A stretch of DNA of 64,000 bases, from positions 62,001 to 126,000 of the forward strand of contig NZ_WMEX01000003.1 in the NCBI RefSeq assembly GCF_009856365.1. The letters are read 5' to 3'. Positions 47,246-57,823 of the stretch are shown in pieces (the first letter of the stretch is position 1; every line of letters starts with the position of its first letter). Origin of the DNA: Vreelandella halophila (GTDB lineage Bacteria > Pseudomonadota > Gammaproteobacteria > Pseudomonadales > Oleiphilaceae). The notes below the pieces were generated by a model. It did not search any database. It was not told the origin of the DNA and saw only the letters and a program-made list of their open reading frames with translations. A program made the position numbers and the translations under genes.

Positions 47246-47977
47246 TCAGCGCATTCCGCTGAACAGCATGGTCAGTACGATCATCACAATGATCCAGCCG
47301 ATCAGCGCAAACCCGAAGCCGTTCGGCATGGGATTCCCGGTGCCCTCCGTCTCCCCCGCTTCGGGAAAAGGCCCTTCCATATCCAGGGGGGACTCGGCGC
47401 TGTGAGGGCCACCACTGAGAAGCAGCCTGACCCGCTCCTGCGGAAAGGCTTGTTCCAGCTGGGCCCGATGCTGGTGCCAGCCAAGGCGCTCATCCAGATA
47501 GGCCAGGACCTCCTCGGTCACAGGTGGCTCACCCGGCCTGGACTGACGGGACAGGAAGTCAAACAGGCTGAAGCGCAGTACCTCAGTCACACCGGGCTTG
47601 TGGGCCCGTTCGCTCTCAAGCTGGGCCCGCCAGCGGCGCAGATCGTCCCGCCAGCCGGGATTTGAGAACACGGTTTCCAACTCCGTCATCACCCGGCCCG
47701 CCTGGATCTCAGCCTCCTGACTCGCGGGCTCCGGCATCTGGACAGATTCAACGCCCTTCCCCGATGCCGCCCCGTCATTCCCGACATCAACTCCGAAATC
47801 CCGGGCCTGCGGTGCTGCTCCCGCCTCCCGCATGGCCGCCTCGTAGGCCTGCACCAGTGTCTGATAGCGCTCCGGAGTGGAATCCGGATCCACGAACCTC
47901 AGTTGATGCTCGAAAGCGGCCTCAATGGCCTCTGGATCATGGGTCTGCTCTATCCCGAGTGTGGACCACTTATTCAC
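47246..47977 (-). CDS. hypothetical J-domain-like, C-terminally anchored protein
   Basis: A 243-residue protein. Residues 1-55 (MNKWSTLGIEQTHDPEAIEAAFEHQLRFVDPDSTPERYQTLVQAYEAAMRE) look like a divergent J-domain, but the catalytic HPD is not present, so it is unlikely to stimulate DnaK in the standard way. A single hydrophobic segment at about 218-240 (FALIGWIIVMIVLTMLFSGM) would anchor it in the membrane with the rest in the cytosol. It overlaps the yheU gene by 4 bp. Function unknown. Confidence 0.65.
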   Translation of the reverse strand: MNKWSTLGIEQTHDPEAIEAAFEHQLRFVDPDSTPERYQTLVQAYEAAMREAGAAPQARDFGVDVGNDGAASGKGVESVQMPEPASQEAEIQAGRVMTELETVFSNPGWRDDLRRWRAQLESERAHKPGVTEVLRFSLFDFLSRQSRPGEPPVTEEVLAYLDERLGWHQHRAQLEQAFPQERVRLLLSGGPHSAESPLDMEGPFPEAGETEGTGNPMPNGFGFALIGWIIVMIVLTMLFSGMR

Positions 47978-48234
47978 GGTGCCGATTCCCCCTGCTGTTC
48001 GTCCGGAACCTCATTGTCGTCCAGTTGATCAGCCGGCACCAGCGTGGCTACCTGGTTGGGGTTATAGGGGGTATACAGAACGACCAGCTGGCCACGGGCC
48101 ACGGCCCGCGCCACCTGCTCGCGGCAGTCAGACAGAGGATCCTCGACATCCGCTCCCCCGGCTTCCCGGAGGCAATACTCCTCGATCAATGCCTCGAGCG
48201 CCTCACCTGAAAGCTGATCCGACGGGATCACCAT
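47974..48234 (-). CDS. yheU: YheU family protein (UPF0270)
   Basis: An 86-residue protein. MVIPSDQLSGEALEALIEEYCLREA and QVARAVARGQLVVLYTPYNPNQVATLVP match the UPF0270/YheU pattern, including the spacing. Function unknown in any species. It starts 3 bp after the recA stop and overlaps the J-like gene by 4 bp. The recX gene that usually follows recA is absent at this place. Confidence 0.85.
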   Translation of the reverse strand: MVIPSDQLSGEALEALIEEYCLREAGGADVEDPLSDCREQVARAVARGQLVVLYTPYNPNQVATLVPADQLDDNEVPDEQQGESAP

Positions 48235-48237
48235 GTC

Positions 48238-49305
48238 TCAGAGCAGATCCTCACTGGCGTCCTCGGCCAGCGCATCGTCTCCGGATGCCTCGTCTTTCTT
48301 GCCAGCGGCTTCATTGGGTTTGGGCATCAGCCGCTCGCGGATCTGGGTTTCGATCTCGTTGGCGATTCCGGGATTGTCACTCAGGAACTTGCTGGCATTC
48401 GCCTTACCCTGGCCGATCTTGTCGCCTTTGTAGCTGTACCAGGCACCGGACTTCTCAACCAGGCCTTCCTTGACCCCCATATCAACAATTTCGGCCATGC
48501 GGTTGATGCCGGTGCCGTACATGATCTGGAACTCGGCCTGTCGGAAGGGAGGCGCCACCTTGTTCTTGACGACCTTCACCCGGGTCTCATTACCGACCAC
48601 TTCCTCGCCTTCCTTGACCGATCCCGTGCGCCGGATGTCCAGGCGGACCGAGGAGTAGAACTTGAGGGCGTTACCGCCCGTTGTGGTCTCGGGCGAGCCG
48701 AACATCACGCCGATTTTCATCCGGATCTGGTTGATGAACACCAGCATGGTGCCTGACGTCTTCACGCTGGCGGTGAGCTTACGCAGTGCCTGGGACATCA
48801 GCCGCGCCTGCAGACCGACGTGGGAGTCGCCCATCTCGCCCTCTATTTCGGCCTTGGGTGTCAGAGCCGCCACAGAGTCCACCACAACCGCATCGACTGC
48901 GCCGGAGCGCACCAGCATGTCGCAGATCTCAAGCGCCTGCTCACCTGTATCCGGCTGGGACACCAGCAACTCATTGATATCCACGCCCAGTTTTTCAGCA
49001 TAGATCGGGTCCAGGGCATGCTCGGCATCCACAAAGGCGCAGGTCTTGCCCTCGCGCTGGGCTTCCGCAATCACCTGGAGCGTAAGCGTAGTCTTGCCGG
49101 AGGACTCCGGCCCAAAGATCTCGACCACCCGCCCCAGGGGCAGGCCACCGATCCCCAGGGCGACATCCAGCCCCAGGGAGCCGGTGGACACCGCCGGCAT
49201 GGCCTCCCGCGGCTGGTCGCCCATCTTCATGACCGCCCCCTTGCCGAACTGGCGTTCAATCTGGGAAAGCGCGGAATTCAGTGCCTTTTTGCGGTTGTCA
49301 TCCAT
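48238..49305 (-). CDS. recA: recombinase RecA
   Basis: Forms filaments on single-stranded DNA for homologous recombination and triggers LexA self-cleavage in the SOS response. The 355-residue protein has Walker [10 protein letters not shown], the L1/L2 DNA-binding loops ([21 protein letters not shown], then [28 protein letters not shown]) and an acidic C-terminal tail. A LexA box lies 63 bp upstream. It is downstream of cinA, the common order. Confidence 0.98.
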   Translation of the reverse strand: MDDNRKKALNSALSQIERQFGKGAVMKMGDQPREAMPAVSTGSLGLDVALGIGGLPLGRVVEIFGPESSGKTTLTLQVIAEAQREGKTCAFVDAEHALDPIYAEKLGVDINELLVSQPDTGEQALEICDMLVRSGAVDAVVVDSVAALTPKAEIEGEMGDSHVGLQARLMSQALRKLTASVKTSGTMLVFINQIRMKIGVMFGSPETTTGGNALKFYSSVRLDIRRTGSVKEGEEVVGNETRVKVVKNKVAPPFRQAEFQIMYGTGINRMAEIVDMGVKEGLVEKSGAWYSYKGDKIGQGKANASKFLSDNPGIANEIETQIRERLMPKPNEAAGKKDEASGDDALAEDASEDLL

Positions 49306-49367
49306 TGTTTCTGCCTTCTGGTCGGTTGGTGCCTGCCGTAGTCACGACGTTGTCCAGGAACCCTGAA

Positions 49368-49383
49368 CTGTATGTATGGACAG
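49368..49383. promoter_or_regulatory. LexA-binding site (SOS box) of recA
   Basis: CTGTATGTATGGACAG fits the CTGT-N8-ACAG LexA consensus exactly. It lies 63 bp before the recA start and 34 bp after the cinA stop. It indicates that recA has its own SOS-controlled promoter here. Confidence 0.92.
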
Positions 49384-49416
49384 TATTATGCACAGACCTG
49401 ATCAGTGATTCAACGG

Positions 49417-49917
49417 TCATCCCTGCAGCCAGCGCTTGAGGCGCTTCAGGGCGAACTCAACCGCCTCGCGCCGGACCTGATCACGGTCTCCTTCAAACTG
49501 TTTGCAGGTGGTAACGGGGGTGCTGCCCGCCACCCCCCAGCCGAACCAGACAGTGCCCACGGGTTTTTCCGCGCTGCCGCCGCCAGGCCCGGCAATACCG
49601 CTGACGGCCAAAGCCACATCCGCCCCGGTTTTCTCGAGTGTGCCGGAGACCATGGCCGAGGCCACGGCGGAGGATACCGCTCCGTGCCCGGCAAGAATGC
49701 CCGCGGGCACGCCCAGAAGCTTTTCCTTGGCCTCGTTGCTGTAGGTGACCAGCCCGGTCTCAAAGTAATCGGAACTGCCCGATGTATCCGTCAGGCATTT
49801 GGCGACCCAGCCGCCGGTGCAGGATTCGGCGGTCGCGATCACGCGCCCCTGGCCACGCAGGCATTCGCCCAGTGAGGCGGCCTTGCGCGCCAGGGTGGCG
49901 TCCGATGGCTCTCCCAT
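49417..49917 (-). CDS. pncC: CinA-family nicotinamide-nucleotide amidohydrolase
   Basis: A 166-residue enzyme that deamidates nicotinamide mononucleotide to nicotinic acid mononucleotide in the NAD salvage cycle. It corresponds to the C-terminal CinA domain alone, which is the short PncC form. Signatures: VIATAESCTGGWVAKCLTDTSGSSDYFETGLVTYSNEAK and AVSGIAGPGGGSAEKPVGTVWFG. It is upstream of recA and divergent from mutS. Confidence 0.92.
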   Translation of the reverse strand: MGEPSDATLARKAASLGECLRGQGRVIATAESCTGGWVAKCLTDTSGSSDYFETGLVTYSNEAKEKLLGVPAGILAGHGAVSSAVASAMVSGTLEKTGADVALAVSGIAGPGGGSAEKPVGTVWFGWGVAGSTPVTTCKQFEGDRDQVRREAVEFALKRLKRWLQG

Positions 49918-49993
49918 ACGGCTCTCCGTTTCGTTCGCGGGTTCATGGGACTAGAATCGTGCATTCCACCAGATCAGCAGGCTCAATAACAGC

Positions 49994-52588
49994 ATGTCCG
50001 CAGCGGAACCCGATCTCAACAGCCACACGCCGATGATGCGCCAGTACCTGCAGCTCAAGGCCCAGCACCCGAATGAGCTGCTGTTCTACCGCATGGGCGA
50101 CTTCTACGAACTGTTCTACGAGGACGCACGCCGCGCCGCCGAGATGCTGGACATCACCCTGACCGCACGCGGCCAGTCCGCCGGTCAGCCGGTGCCCATG
50201 GCCGGTGTGCCCTACCATTCGGCGGAAAACTACATCGCGCGCCTGGTCCGCGGCGGCCACGCCATCGCCATCTGTGAACAGACCGGTGACCCGGAAACCA
50301 GCAAGGGGCCGGTGGACCGCGAGGTGGTGCGCATCGTCACCCCGGGCACCCTGAGCGACGAGGCGCTGCTGGAGGAACGCCGGGACAACCTGCTCATGGC
50401 GATACATTCCCACAAGGGGGCCTTCGGCATCGCCACCCTGGAGATCTCCTCCGGTCAGTTCGTCGTTGAGGAGCTGGATTCGGAAGAGGCCCTGAGCGCC
50501 GAACTGGAACGTCTGCAGCCCGCCGAGATCCTGATCAGCGAGGACTTCCCCAGCCCGGAACTGCTGGAAGGCTTCAGCGGTATCCGCCGCCAGGGTCCCT
50601 GGCTGTTCGAGATGGAATCCGCTCACCGGCTGCTGACGCGCCAGCTGCAGGTGCGTGACCTGCGTGGTTTCGGCTGCGAGGATCTGACCCTGGCCATACA
50701 GGCCGCCGGCTGCCTGCTGCAGTACGCTCGTGACACCCAGCGCAACAACCTGCCGCACATCCGCAGGCTCAGCCGCGAACGGCGTGAGGAGAGCGTCTCC
50801 ATGGACGCGGCCAGCCGCCGCAACCTGGAAATCGACACCAACCTTGCCGGCGGCCAGCAGAACACGCTGGCCTCGGTCATGGACCGCACTGCCACCGCCA
50901 TGGGCGGGCGGCTGCTGCGGCGCTGGCTCAATCGCCCCCTGCGCGATGCCGGGACTGTGCGCCAGCGCCGCGACAGCGTCAGCGCCCTGCTGACCGATCA
51001 TCAGCATGAGGCCATCCACGAACGCCTGCGCGGGATCGGTGATATTGAGCGCATTCTCTCCCGGGTCGGTCTGGGTTCCGCCCGGCCCAGGGACCTGGCG
51101 CGGCTGCGCGATGCCCTGATCACCCTGCCCGAACTCCAACAGGACATGGCGCGCCTGGAGTTGCCCCACCTGCAGGCAATCGCCGAACGCATAGCAACCT
51201 ACCCGGTGTTGGCGGAAACGCTGGAACGGGCGATTGTGGACAACCCACCGGTGGTAGTACGCGACGGTGGCGTGCTGCGTGCCGGCTACGACGGGGAACT
51301 GGACGAACTCACCAGCCTCAGCGAGAACGCCGGCGACTACCTGATGCAGGTGGAAGAGCGCGAACGGGAGCGCACCGGAATCAATACTCTCAAGGTGGGC
51401 TACAACCGGGTTCACGGCTACTACATCGAGATCAGCCGGACCCAGTCCCACAATGCGCCCACGGAATACATCCGCCGGCAGACGCTGAAGAACGCCGAAC
51501 GGTTCATCACCCCCGAACTCAAGGAGTTCGAGGACCGCGCCCTGAGTGCGAAGAGCCGCGCCCTGGCGCGGGAGAAGTATCTCTATGACGAGCTCGTGAA
51601 GCATCTGGGCGAACATCTTTCGGACCTCCAGGAAACCGCAGGTGCCCTCTGCGAGCTGGATGTGCTGACCAATTTCGCCGAAAGGGCCCAGAGCCTGCGC
51701 TTCAATGCCCCAGCATTCAGTGACGAACCCGGCATCGCCATCAGCCAGGGCCGTCACCCGGTGGTGGAATACCTCCAGGATGCCCCCTTCGTGCCCAACG
51801 ACCTGCACCTGGACGACCGCAACCGCATGCTGGTGATCACAGGCCCCAACATGGGCGGTAAATCCACCTACATGCGCCAGACCGCGCTGATCACCCTGCT
51901 CGCCTACTGCGGCAGCCATGTACCGGCCGAAAGCGCCACCCTGGGCCCGGTGGACCGCATCTTCACCCGCATGGGCGCCTCGGACGACATCGCCAGCGGC
52001 CGCTCCACCTTTATGGTGGAAATGACCGAAACCGCCAACATCCTGCACAACGCCACGCCCGAGAGCCTGGTACTGATGGACGAGGTGGGTCGCGGCACCA
52101 GCACCTTCGACGGCCTGTCGCTGGCCTGGGCAGCGGCCGAGCGTCTGGCCCGGGATGTCGGCAGCTACACCCTGTTCGCCACCCACTACTTTGAGCTCAC
52201 CAGCCTGCCGGAGCAGGCCGGTAGCGCCCGTAACGTCCACCTTACCGCCACGGAGCACGAGGACAGCATCGTCTTTCTGCACAGTGTCCATGAGGGCGCC
52301 GCCAGCCGCAGCTACGGGCTGCAGGTGGCGCGGCTTGCCGGGGTACCGGTGGACGTCATCGACAATGCCCGGCGCAAACTGGACGAACTCGAGGGCAGCG
52401 CCGGCGCAACACGCGCCGAACCGGCTCCGGCCTCGGCCATGCAGGCGGACATGTTCGCCAGCCTGGAACCCTCGCCGGAGGAACGTGATATCCTAGGAAT
52501 CGACCCGGACGGCATGAGCCCGCGTGAAGCGCTCAACACCCTGTATGAGCTGCGGGCCCGTCTGCGGGAACGCCTTGGCGGCGATTGA
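49994..52588 (+). CDS. mutS: DNA mismatch repair protein MutS
   Basis: Recognises base mismatches and short loops. The 864-residue protein (853 in E. coli) has the mismatch-sensing F-x-E motif in [15 protein letters not shown], the lever and clamp regions, and the ABC-type ATPase with Walker [14 protein letters not shown]. The signature [13 protein letters not shown] and Walker [17 protein letters not shown] follow, and the C-terminus carries the tetramerisation-like [15 protein letters not shown]. It is divergent from pncC and 68 bp ahead of fdxA, a common pairing in gammaproteobacteria. Confidence 0.98.
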   Translation: MSAAEPDLNSHTPMMRQYLQLKAQHPNELLFYRMGDFYELFYEDARRAAEMLDITLTARGQSAGQPVPMAGVPYHSAENYIARLVRGGHAIAICEQTGDPETSKGPVDREVVRIVTPGTLSDEALLEERRDNLLMAIHSHKGAFGIATLEISSGQFVVEELDSEEALSAELERLQPAEILISEDFPSPELLEGFSGIRRQGPWLFEMESAHRLLTRQLQVRDLRGFGCEDLTLAIQAAGCLLQYARDTQRNNLPHIRRLSRERREESVSMDAASRRNLEIDTNLAGGQQNTLASVMDRTATAMGGRLLRRWLNRPLRDAGTVRQRRDSVSALLTDHQHEAIHERLRGIGDIERILSRVGLGSARPRDLARLRDALITLPELQQDMARLELPHLQAIAERIATYPVLAETLERAIVDNPPVVVRDGGVLRAGYDGELDELTSLSENAGDYLMQVEERERERTGINTLKVGYNRVHGYYIEISRTQSHNAPTEYIRRQTLKNAERFITPELKEFEDRALSAKSRALAREKYLYDELVKHLGEHLSDLQETAGALCELDVLTNFAERAQSLRFNAPAFSDEPGIAISQGRHPVVEYLQDAPFVPNDLHLDDRNRMLVITGPNMGGKSTYMRQTALITLLAYCGSHVPAESATLGPVDRIFTRMGASDDIASGRSTFMVEMTETANILHNATPESLVLMDEVGRGTSTFDGLSLAWAAAERLARDVGSYTLFATHYFELTSLPEQAGSARNVHLTATEHEDSIVFLHSVHEGAASRSYGLQVARLAGVPVDVIDNARRKLDELEGSAGATRAEPAPASAMQADMFASLEPSPEERDILGIDPDGMSPREALNTLYELRARLRERLGGD

Positions 52589-52656
52589 GCCGGGTCATTG
52601 CAGACCCCGTCGCCCGACCCTAGAATAGCCGCCTGAACCATCGCCAGGATGTAACC

Positions 52657-52989
52657 ATGACGTTTGTCGTTACTGAAAACTGCATCAAGTGCAAGTACAC
52701 CGACTGCGTGGAAGTCTGCCCCGTGGACTGTTTCTACGAGGGGCCGAACTTCCTCGCCATCGACCCGGACGAGTGCATTGACTGTGCTCTCTGTGAACCG
52801 GAGTGTCCGGCCGAGGCCATCTATTCCGAGGACGAACTGCCCGATGACCAGGAGGAGTTCCTGGAGATCAACGCGGATCTGGCGGCCAAATGGCCGAACA
52901 TCACAGAGAAGAAGGATCCGCCGGAAGACGCCGAGCAATGGGATGGCGTCAAGGGCAAGAAACAGTACCTGGAGCGCGACGGCGCCTAG
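52657..52989 (+). CDS. fdxA: seven-iron ferredoxin FdxA
   Basis: A 110-residue ferredoxin with one 3Fe-4S and one 4Fe-4S cluster. The Cys set includes [17 protein letters not shown] and [12 protein letters not shown]. It is the Azotobacter FdI/FdxA type, with the long C-terminal tail ([21 protein letters not shown]) of that family. It transfers electrons in the cytosol; partners are unknown. It overlaps the convergent methyltransferase gene by 4 bp. Confidence 0.96.
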   Translation: MTFVVTENCIKCKYTDCVEVCPVDCFYEGPNFLAIDPDECIDCALCEPECPAEAIYSEDELPDDQEEFLEINADLAAKWPNITEKKDPPEDAEQWDGVKGKKQYLERDGA

Positions 52990-53639
52990 ACCGGTTTCCG
53001 CATAAGAGCCACGTCCTTGCGTGGCACCTCACAGTGCCAGCCGAACCGCGCCGCGACCCGATGCAGCGTGGCTTCCCTGTAGAACACCACATGGGTCGGA
53101 TCCCGCCGGTAGTGCCAGCCGGCGAACCGGTCGTCGTCCGTCTGGAAACAGGTCATCACGCCCAGCCAGCCCCCAGGCAGCAGCAGCCGGTCCAACAGCC
53201 GGAAGGTAGCTGCCGGGTCATGCAGATGCTCAACCACCTCGGTGCAGGTGATCGCCTGGTACGAGCGCCCTAGAAGCGCCTCGTCCGGCGCGTAGAAGGG
53301 ATCATAGCCGTCGGCGGCGAACCCCGCCTCGCGCAGCATGGTCACCAGTGCGGGTCCGGGGCCACAGCCGAAATCCAGCACCCGATCTCCCCGCGTCAGG
53401 CGCGGCATCAGTTCGTCCGCGAGCCGCGCCAGGAAACGCCGGTAGCCCGGGTCCCTTTCGTCGTTGTCATGCTGGTCATACTCGGCTTTTTCCGCCGCCG
53501 GCTCGGGCCGCTGGGAAGGCTCAAGAAAGGTGGCCTCGCACTGATGGCAGCGCCAGTAGTCGCGCTCACCAATCGTCATGAACGCCGCGGTCGTACCGCT
53601 TTCACACACCGGGCAATCGGGTACGGCGTTGTGTAACAT
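52986..53639 (-). CDS. class I SAM methyltransferase with N-terminal zinc ribbon
   Basis: A 217-residue protein. The N-terminus has a zinc-ribbon (CPVCESG, then CHQCEATF). The methyltransferase fold follows, with [28 protein letters not shown] as the SAM-binding motif and [28 protein letters not shown] as motif II-III. I prefer the ATG at 53639 over 53675, because the latter would overlap the start of the divergent arsM-like gene. Substrate unknown. Confidence 0.82.
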   Translation of the reverse strand: MLHNAVPDCPVCESGTTAAFMTIGERDYWRCHQCEATFLEPSQRPEPAAEKAEYDQHDNDERDPGYRRFLARLADELMPRLTRGDRVLDFGCGPGPALVTMLREAGFAADGYDPFYAPDEALLGRSYQAITCTEVVEHLHDPAATFRLLDRLLLPGGWLGVMTCFQTDDDRFAGWHYRRDPTHVVFYREATLHRVAARFGWHCEVPRKDVALMRKPV

Positions 53640-53698
53640 GGGCGCCTGCAATGGGTCTCCCGGATGATCAGTCACAGAACGGAACAGCGACGCGAATT

Positions 53699-54748
53699 AT
53701 GAGAGAAGACGTTCAGGATTACTACGGCCGCCAGCTCCAGGGCACCCAGGACCTGCAGACCAATGCCTGTTGCGACCAGGCGCCACCGGAATGGCTCAAG
53801 CCCATCCTCGCCAGCCTGCACGACGAAGTGCTGTCCCACTATTACGGCTGTGGCCTGGTCGCCCCCCAGCTTCTCGAGGGCGCGCGCATTCTGGATCTGG
53901 GCAGCGGCAGCGGCCGGGACTGTTACGTGCTGTCGAAGCTGGTCGGTGAACAGGGTGAGGTCGTGGGTGTGGACATGACCCCGGAACAGCTGGCCATCGC
54001 CCGCCGCCACCAGGAGTACCACAGGGAGGCCTTCGGCCACGCCCGTTCCAACGTGCGCTTTCTTGAGGGCTACATTGAGCAGCTGGACGAGCTGGACCTT
54101 GAGGACGACTACTTCGACATCGTCATCTCCAACTGCGTGATCAACCTGAGCCCGGACAAGGAGAAAGTGCTGTCGGAAGTACAGCGCGTGCTCAAGCCCG
54201 GCGGTGAATTCTACTTCTCGGATGTGTACGCCGACCGTCGCATACCGGCACACCTGAAAGAGGATCCGGTGCTGTACGGCGAGTGCCTTTCGGGCGCCCT
54301 CTACTGGAATGATTTCGAGAACCTGGCCCGAAAGACCGGCTTTACCGACCCGCGCCTGGTGGAAGACCGGCCGCTGACCATCGAGAACGAAGCCATTGAG
54401 GCACGCCTCGCCCCGGCGCGCTTCTTCTCCGCCACCTATCGCCTGTTCAAGCTGCCCGGACTGGAGCCCCACTGCGAGGATTACGGCCAGGCGGTGATCT
54501 ATCAGGGGACGATTCCCGGTGAGGATGCGGTATGCCGGCTGGACAAACACCACCACATTGAGCGCGGCCGCGTCTTCCCGGTCTGCGGCAACACCTGGAT
54601 GATGCTGGCGGATACCCGCTTTGCCGAGCATTTCAGGTTCATCGGCGATTTCAGCACCCATTTCGGGATCTTCGAGGGCTGCGGCACGGCACTGCCCTTT
54701 GATGACCCCGAGTCCGGAACGGAGGGGGCGGGCGGCAGCTGCTGCTAG
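53699..54748 (+). CDS. arsM: arsenite S-adenosylmethionine methyltransferase (ArsM-like)
   Basis: Methylates arsenite stepwise, giving volatile or less toxic arsenicals. The protein of 349 residues opens VQDYYGRQL then LQTNACCD. It has the SAM motif ILDLGSGSGRDCYVLSKLVGEQGEV, and the arsenic-binding cysteines C146 (NCVINLSPDK) and C196 (GECLSGALYW) are 50 residues apart, as in algal ArsM. Further Cys at 24/25 and a CC end (GGSCC) fit the family. I prefer the ATG at 53699; 53651 is an alternative start. No arsR or arsenite pump is adjacent. Confidence 0.9.
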   Translation: MREDVQDYYGRQLQGTQDLQTNACCDQAPPEWLKPILASLHDEVLSHYYGCGLVAPQLLEGARILDLGSGSGRDCYVLSKLVGEQGEVVGVDMTPEQLAIARRHQEYHREAFGHARSNVRFLEGYIEQLDELDLEDDYFDIVISNCVINLSPDKEKVLSEVQRVLKPGGEFYFSDVYADRRIPAHLKEDPVLYGECLSGALYWNDFENLARKTGFTDPRLVEDRPLTIENEAIEARLAPARFFSATYRLFKLPGLEPHCEDYGQAVIYQGTIPGEDAVCRLDKHHHIERGRVFPVCGNTWMMLADTRFAEHFRFIGDFSTHFGIFEGCGTALPFDDPESGTEGAGGSCC

Positions 54749-55359
54749 GCGCTGCCGCGCACAAACCTCAGGAGCTGGTTGTTGGCCGGCATGCGGAAAC
54801 GTTCCACGGCCTCGAAACCATAATCCGCCGCCAGCGCATTGAAGACCGCCCGGTCCTTGATGCCGCTGGACGGATCCCGCTCCTGGAGCCAGGCATCCAG
54901 CTCCGCGTTGCCCTCACTGGTGTAGCCACCATCCTCATTGAAGGGCCCATAGATCAGCAGATCACCGCCCTGGCGCAGGTGGGCGGCGCTGATTGCCAGC
55001 AGACCGTTAACGATGCGCCAGGACACGAAATGCACGGTGTTGGCAGTGAACACCGCATCAAAGGTTTCCCCCAGACGGACCCCAGCATCAAGCGCGTCCA
55101 CCTCCAGTGGGTCACGCACATTGCGCAGCTTCGCCTCACGCCGCCATTGCCGGATGCCATCAAGATTCTCGGCGATGTCCGTGGGCTGCCACTCCAGGTG
55201 CGGCAGGTGGCGCGCCATATAGACCGCATGCTGGCCGGTCCCGCTGCCCAGCTCCAGCACCTTCGCGGGCTGGGTCAGGACCTCTGCCAGAACCTCCCGG
55301 ATCGGTTCCTGATTGCGCTCACAGGCCGGCGCAAAGGGTTTCTCTGGTGTTTCCGTCAT
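54745..55359 (-). CDS. DUF938 class I SAM methyltransferase
   Basis: A 204-residue protein. The start, [53 protein letters not shown], is characteristic of DUF938, with GSGTGQH as the SAM-binding loop. Its substrate is not known. It converges on arsM with a 4-bp overlap and overlaps the slipin gene by 4 bp, so it is read with slipin and NfeD. Confidence 0.85.
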   Translation of the reverse strand: MTETPEKPFAPACERNQEPIREVLAEVLTQPAKVLELGSGTGQHAVYMARHLPHLEWQPTDIAENLDGIRQWRREAKLRNVRDPLEVDALDAGVRLGETFDAVFTANTVHFVSWRIVNGLLAISAAHLRQGGDLLIYGPFNEDGGYTSEGNAELDAWLQERDPSSGIKDRAVFNALAADYGFEAVERFRMPANNQLLRFVRGSA

Positions 55360-56207
55360 GCTTTACCACTCTCTTCTCCGCCGAGAACCGCACTGGTATC
55401 CGGAAACTCCGAAGACGAATGAGCCGGCTCCTCACCCCCATCATCCGGCTCCGGCGTTTCCATCCCGGCCACGGTCTTTTTCAGGTCCCGCAGCAGGTCC
55501 ACCGGGAAGACAATGGTATTGGTCTTATCATTGGCGATATCGGTGAGAGTCTGCAGATACCGCAGCTGCAACGCCTCGGAACGCTTCGACAGCGTCCGCG
55601 CCGCCTCCAGCAGCCGCTCGGAGGCTTGCTGCTCACCCTCGGCATGGATGATCTTGGCCCGCCGTGTACGCTCAGCCTCCGCCTGGCGCGCAATCACGCG
55701 GATCATGGACTCGTCCAGATCCACGTGCTTGATCTCAACGTTTGCGACCTTGATGCCCCAGGCGTCGGTCTGGGCATCCAGAATCTCCTGGATGTCCTCA
55801 TTAAGCTGGTCCCTGGAGGCCAGCATGTCGTCCAGCTCATGCTTGCCCAGCACCGAACGCAGCGTGGTCTGAGCCAGCTGGCTGGTGGCCGCATAGAAAT
55901 TCTCCACGTTGATGACCGCATTCTGTGGATCCATCACCCGGAAATACAGCACCGCATTGACCTTCACCGAGACGTTATCCCGCGAGATCACGTCCTGAGA
56001 AGGCACATCCAGGACAATCGTCCGCAGATCCGTGCGCACCATCTGCTGAATGAACGGGATCACGATGATCAGCCCCGGCCCCTTCACTTTCTGGAACCGG
56101 CCCAGCAGGAAGATCACACCCCGCTCGTACTCCCGCAGGATCCGGAACATGCTCACCAGCAGACTGATGACGATCAGTACAATGGCTATGGTGAAATATT
56201 CAATCAT
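55356..56207 (-). CDS. slipin/stomatin-like membrane protein
   Basis: A 283-residue SPFH-domain protein. One N-terminal membrane hairpin (residues 4-22, [19 protein letters not shown]) is followed by the SPFH domain ([33 protein letters not shown]) and a long coiled coil ([31 protein letters not shown]). It scaffolds membrane microdomains and partners the NfeD protease, whose gene overlaps it by 8 bp in the usual order. Confidence 0.93.
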   Translation of the reverse strand: MIEYFTIAIVLIVISLLVSMFRILREYERGVIFLLGRFQKVKGPGLIIVIPFIQQMVRTDLRTIVLDVPSQDVISRDNVSVKVNAVLYFRVMDPQNAVINVENFYAATSQLAQTTLRSVLGKHELDDMLASRDQLNEDIQEILDAQTDAWGIKVANVEIKHVDLDESMIRVIARQAEAERTRRAKIIHAEGEQQASERLLEAARTLSKRSEALQLRYLQTLTDIANDKTNTIVFPVDLLRDLKKTVAGMETPEPDDGGEEPAHSSSEFPDTSAVLGGEESGKA

Positions 56208-57672
56208 TCGACTGGCCCTCCGACCTGACTGTCAGTTTGAGTCCTTCCACGTTCTGGATAACCACAACATCTCCTTCACGAACCGGATCCGCCGAGTGCG
56301 CCTGCCAGATCTCGCCAAGCACACGCACCCAACCTACCCCCCCGTCAAAGTCCCGTATTGCCACGGCCGTAGTGCCCTGCATACCCTCAGAGCCGCTGAC
56401 CACCGCTTTGCGCGTTGACTGCAGTGCCATACGCAGCACCAGCACCATGATCAGGAAGGTCGACACCGAAAATGCCGCGATCACAGGCATGGCGATCTGG
56501 TAGCCCGGAAGGTCCGTGTCCATCAGCATGACGGAGCCGATCACAAAGGCCACGGCCCCACCGACCCCCAGGATCCCGAAACTCGGGGAAACCGCCTCAA
56601 CCACCATCAGCCCGATCCCCAGCAGCATCAGTGCCAGCCCCACATAGCTGATGGGCAGCATCTGCAATGCGTACAGCCCCACCAGCAGACAGATGGCGCC
56701 CACGACGCCGGGCACACCCATGCCCGGGTTGTAGAACTCCAGGATCAGGCCATAGATGCCCACCAGCATCAGAATGTACGCCACACTCGGATCCGTGATC
56801 ACCGTCAGGAACTCGGTGCGCCAGTCCTTCTGGATACGACTGATGCGGTGATCGGCCAGGGTCAGCGTCTGCATCACGCCATCCACATCCACTTCCATGG
56901 CGTCCGCCTGGGCAAGCATGTCCTCAAGACTGTCGGCACGGATATCGATCACATTCTTCTCAAGCGCCGCACTCGAGGAGAGGTTCACCGCCTCGCGCAC
57001 TGCCTGCTCCGCCCAGTCCGCATTGCGCCCACGCAGCTCCGCCAGGCCACGAATGTAGGCCACGGCATCATTGATCACCTTCTTCTCCATGGCACTGGCG
57101 TTACCGGCATCGCCACTCTGCCCGGCTGATGCTCCATCTCCCTCCTCTGACGCCCCCTCGGCAGTACCGTCTTTGCCGGTATCACCAGCCGCGGCGCCAT
57201 CGTCGGCCTGGAGGCTGAACGGGGAACCACCCCCCTCATCCTGACCACCCCCGCCACCGATCTGCACTGGCGTCGCCGAGCCCAGATTGGTCGCCGGCGC
57301 CATGGCCGCCACATGGGACGCATAGAGAAGATAGGTTCCGGCGCTCGCCGCCCGCGCGCCACGGGGCGTCACGTAGGTTGCCACCGGCACCTTTGAGGAG
57401 AGGATGCCCTGGATCATGTCCCGCATGGACTTACTCAGCCCCCCCGGCGTATCCAGCTCCACCACGAGAAGATCCGCCCCCTGCGCCTCCGCATCCGCCA
57501 ACGTGCGCAGGAACCAATCCGACACCGCCGGCCCAATCGCCTCCTGGATCGTCATAACCCGGACATCCGCCGGCGCACGGCCATCATCCCCTGCCTCCTG
57601 AGCCTGAACACTCAACAGCAGGGCACCGGCGAAAAGCAGGAGCAGTGAAACCAGACGTGGCAGTCGACGCAT
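56200..57672 (-). CDS. NfeD-type membrane-bound serine protease
   Basis: A 490-residue protein, the full-length NfeD (STOPP) class that cleaves the C-terminus of its slipin partner. A signal peptide (1-25) precedes the ClpP-like domain with catalytic Ser110 in [16 protein letters not shown] and an unusual low-complexity Gly/Ser/Asp insert at about 130-195. Then come four or five membrane helices (about 280-410) and a C-terminal OB-fold domain ([19 protein letters not shown]). I chose the ATG at 57672 ([13 protein letters not shown]); 57735 is an alternative start. Confidence 0.9.
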   Translation of the reverse strand: MRRLPRLVSLLLLFAGALLLSVQAQEAGDDGRAPADVRVMTIQEAIGPAVSDWFLRTLADAEAQGADLLVVELDTPGGLSKSMRDMIQGILSSKVPVATYVTPRGARAASAGTYLLYASHVAAMAPATNLGSATPVQIGGGGGQDEGGGSPFSLQADDGAAAGDTGKDGTAEGASEEGDGASAGQSGDAGNASAMEKKVINDAVAYIRGLAELRGRNADWAEQAVREAVNLSSSAALEKNVIDIRADSLEDMLAQADAMEVDVDGVMQTLTLADHRISRIQKDWRTEFLTVITDPSVAYILMLVGIYGLILEFYNPGMGVPGVVGAICLLVGLYALQMLPISYVGLALMLLGIGLMVVEAVSPSFGILGVGGAVAFVIGSVMLMDTDLPGYQIAMPVIAAFSVSTFLIMVLVLRMALQSTRKAVVSGSEGMQGTTAVAIRDFDGGVGWVRVLGEIWQAHSADPVREGDVVVIQNVEGLKLTVRSEGQSND

Positions 57673-57749
57673 TGAAGCTCTTCCCTGAAAAGAGGTTCTC
57701 CAATGAAAGATGGTGGATTTCAGGTGGTTTGACAAGAGAAGAATGACCC

Positions 57750-57808
57750 GTAGAAGCGAGCCCTGCTCGCGATCATTTGATCGTACCGCGCGCGAGGCGC
57801 ACTCCTAC
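57750..57808. repeat. REP-like inverted pair
   Basis: The left unit has GCGAGC (57756-57761) pairing with GCTCGC (57765-57770) inside a GTAGAAGCGAG context. The right unit is its approximate inverted copy (GTAGGAGTGCGCCTCGCGC on the minus strand). The two flank a GATCA/TGATC palindrome at 57771-57782. This resembles pseudomonad REP (GTAGGAGCGAGC) pairs. It lies in the gap downstream of the SDR gene and upstream of nfeD. No REP-associated transposase is in this window. Confidence 0.7.
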
Positions 57809-57823
57809 AGGATAGGGGAGACG

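Noticed and set aside
49943-52291. Long minus-strand open frame of 782 codons across mutS
   Set aside because: It is an antisense shadow of mutS with biased composition and no ribosome site or family match.
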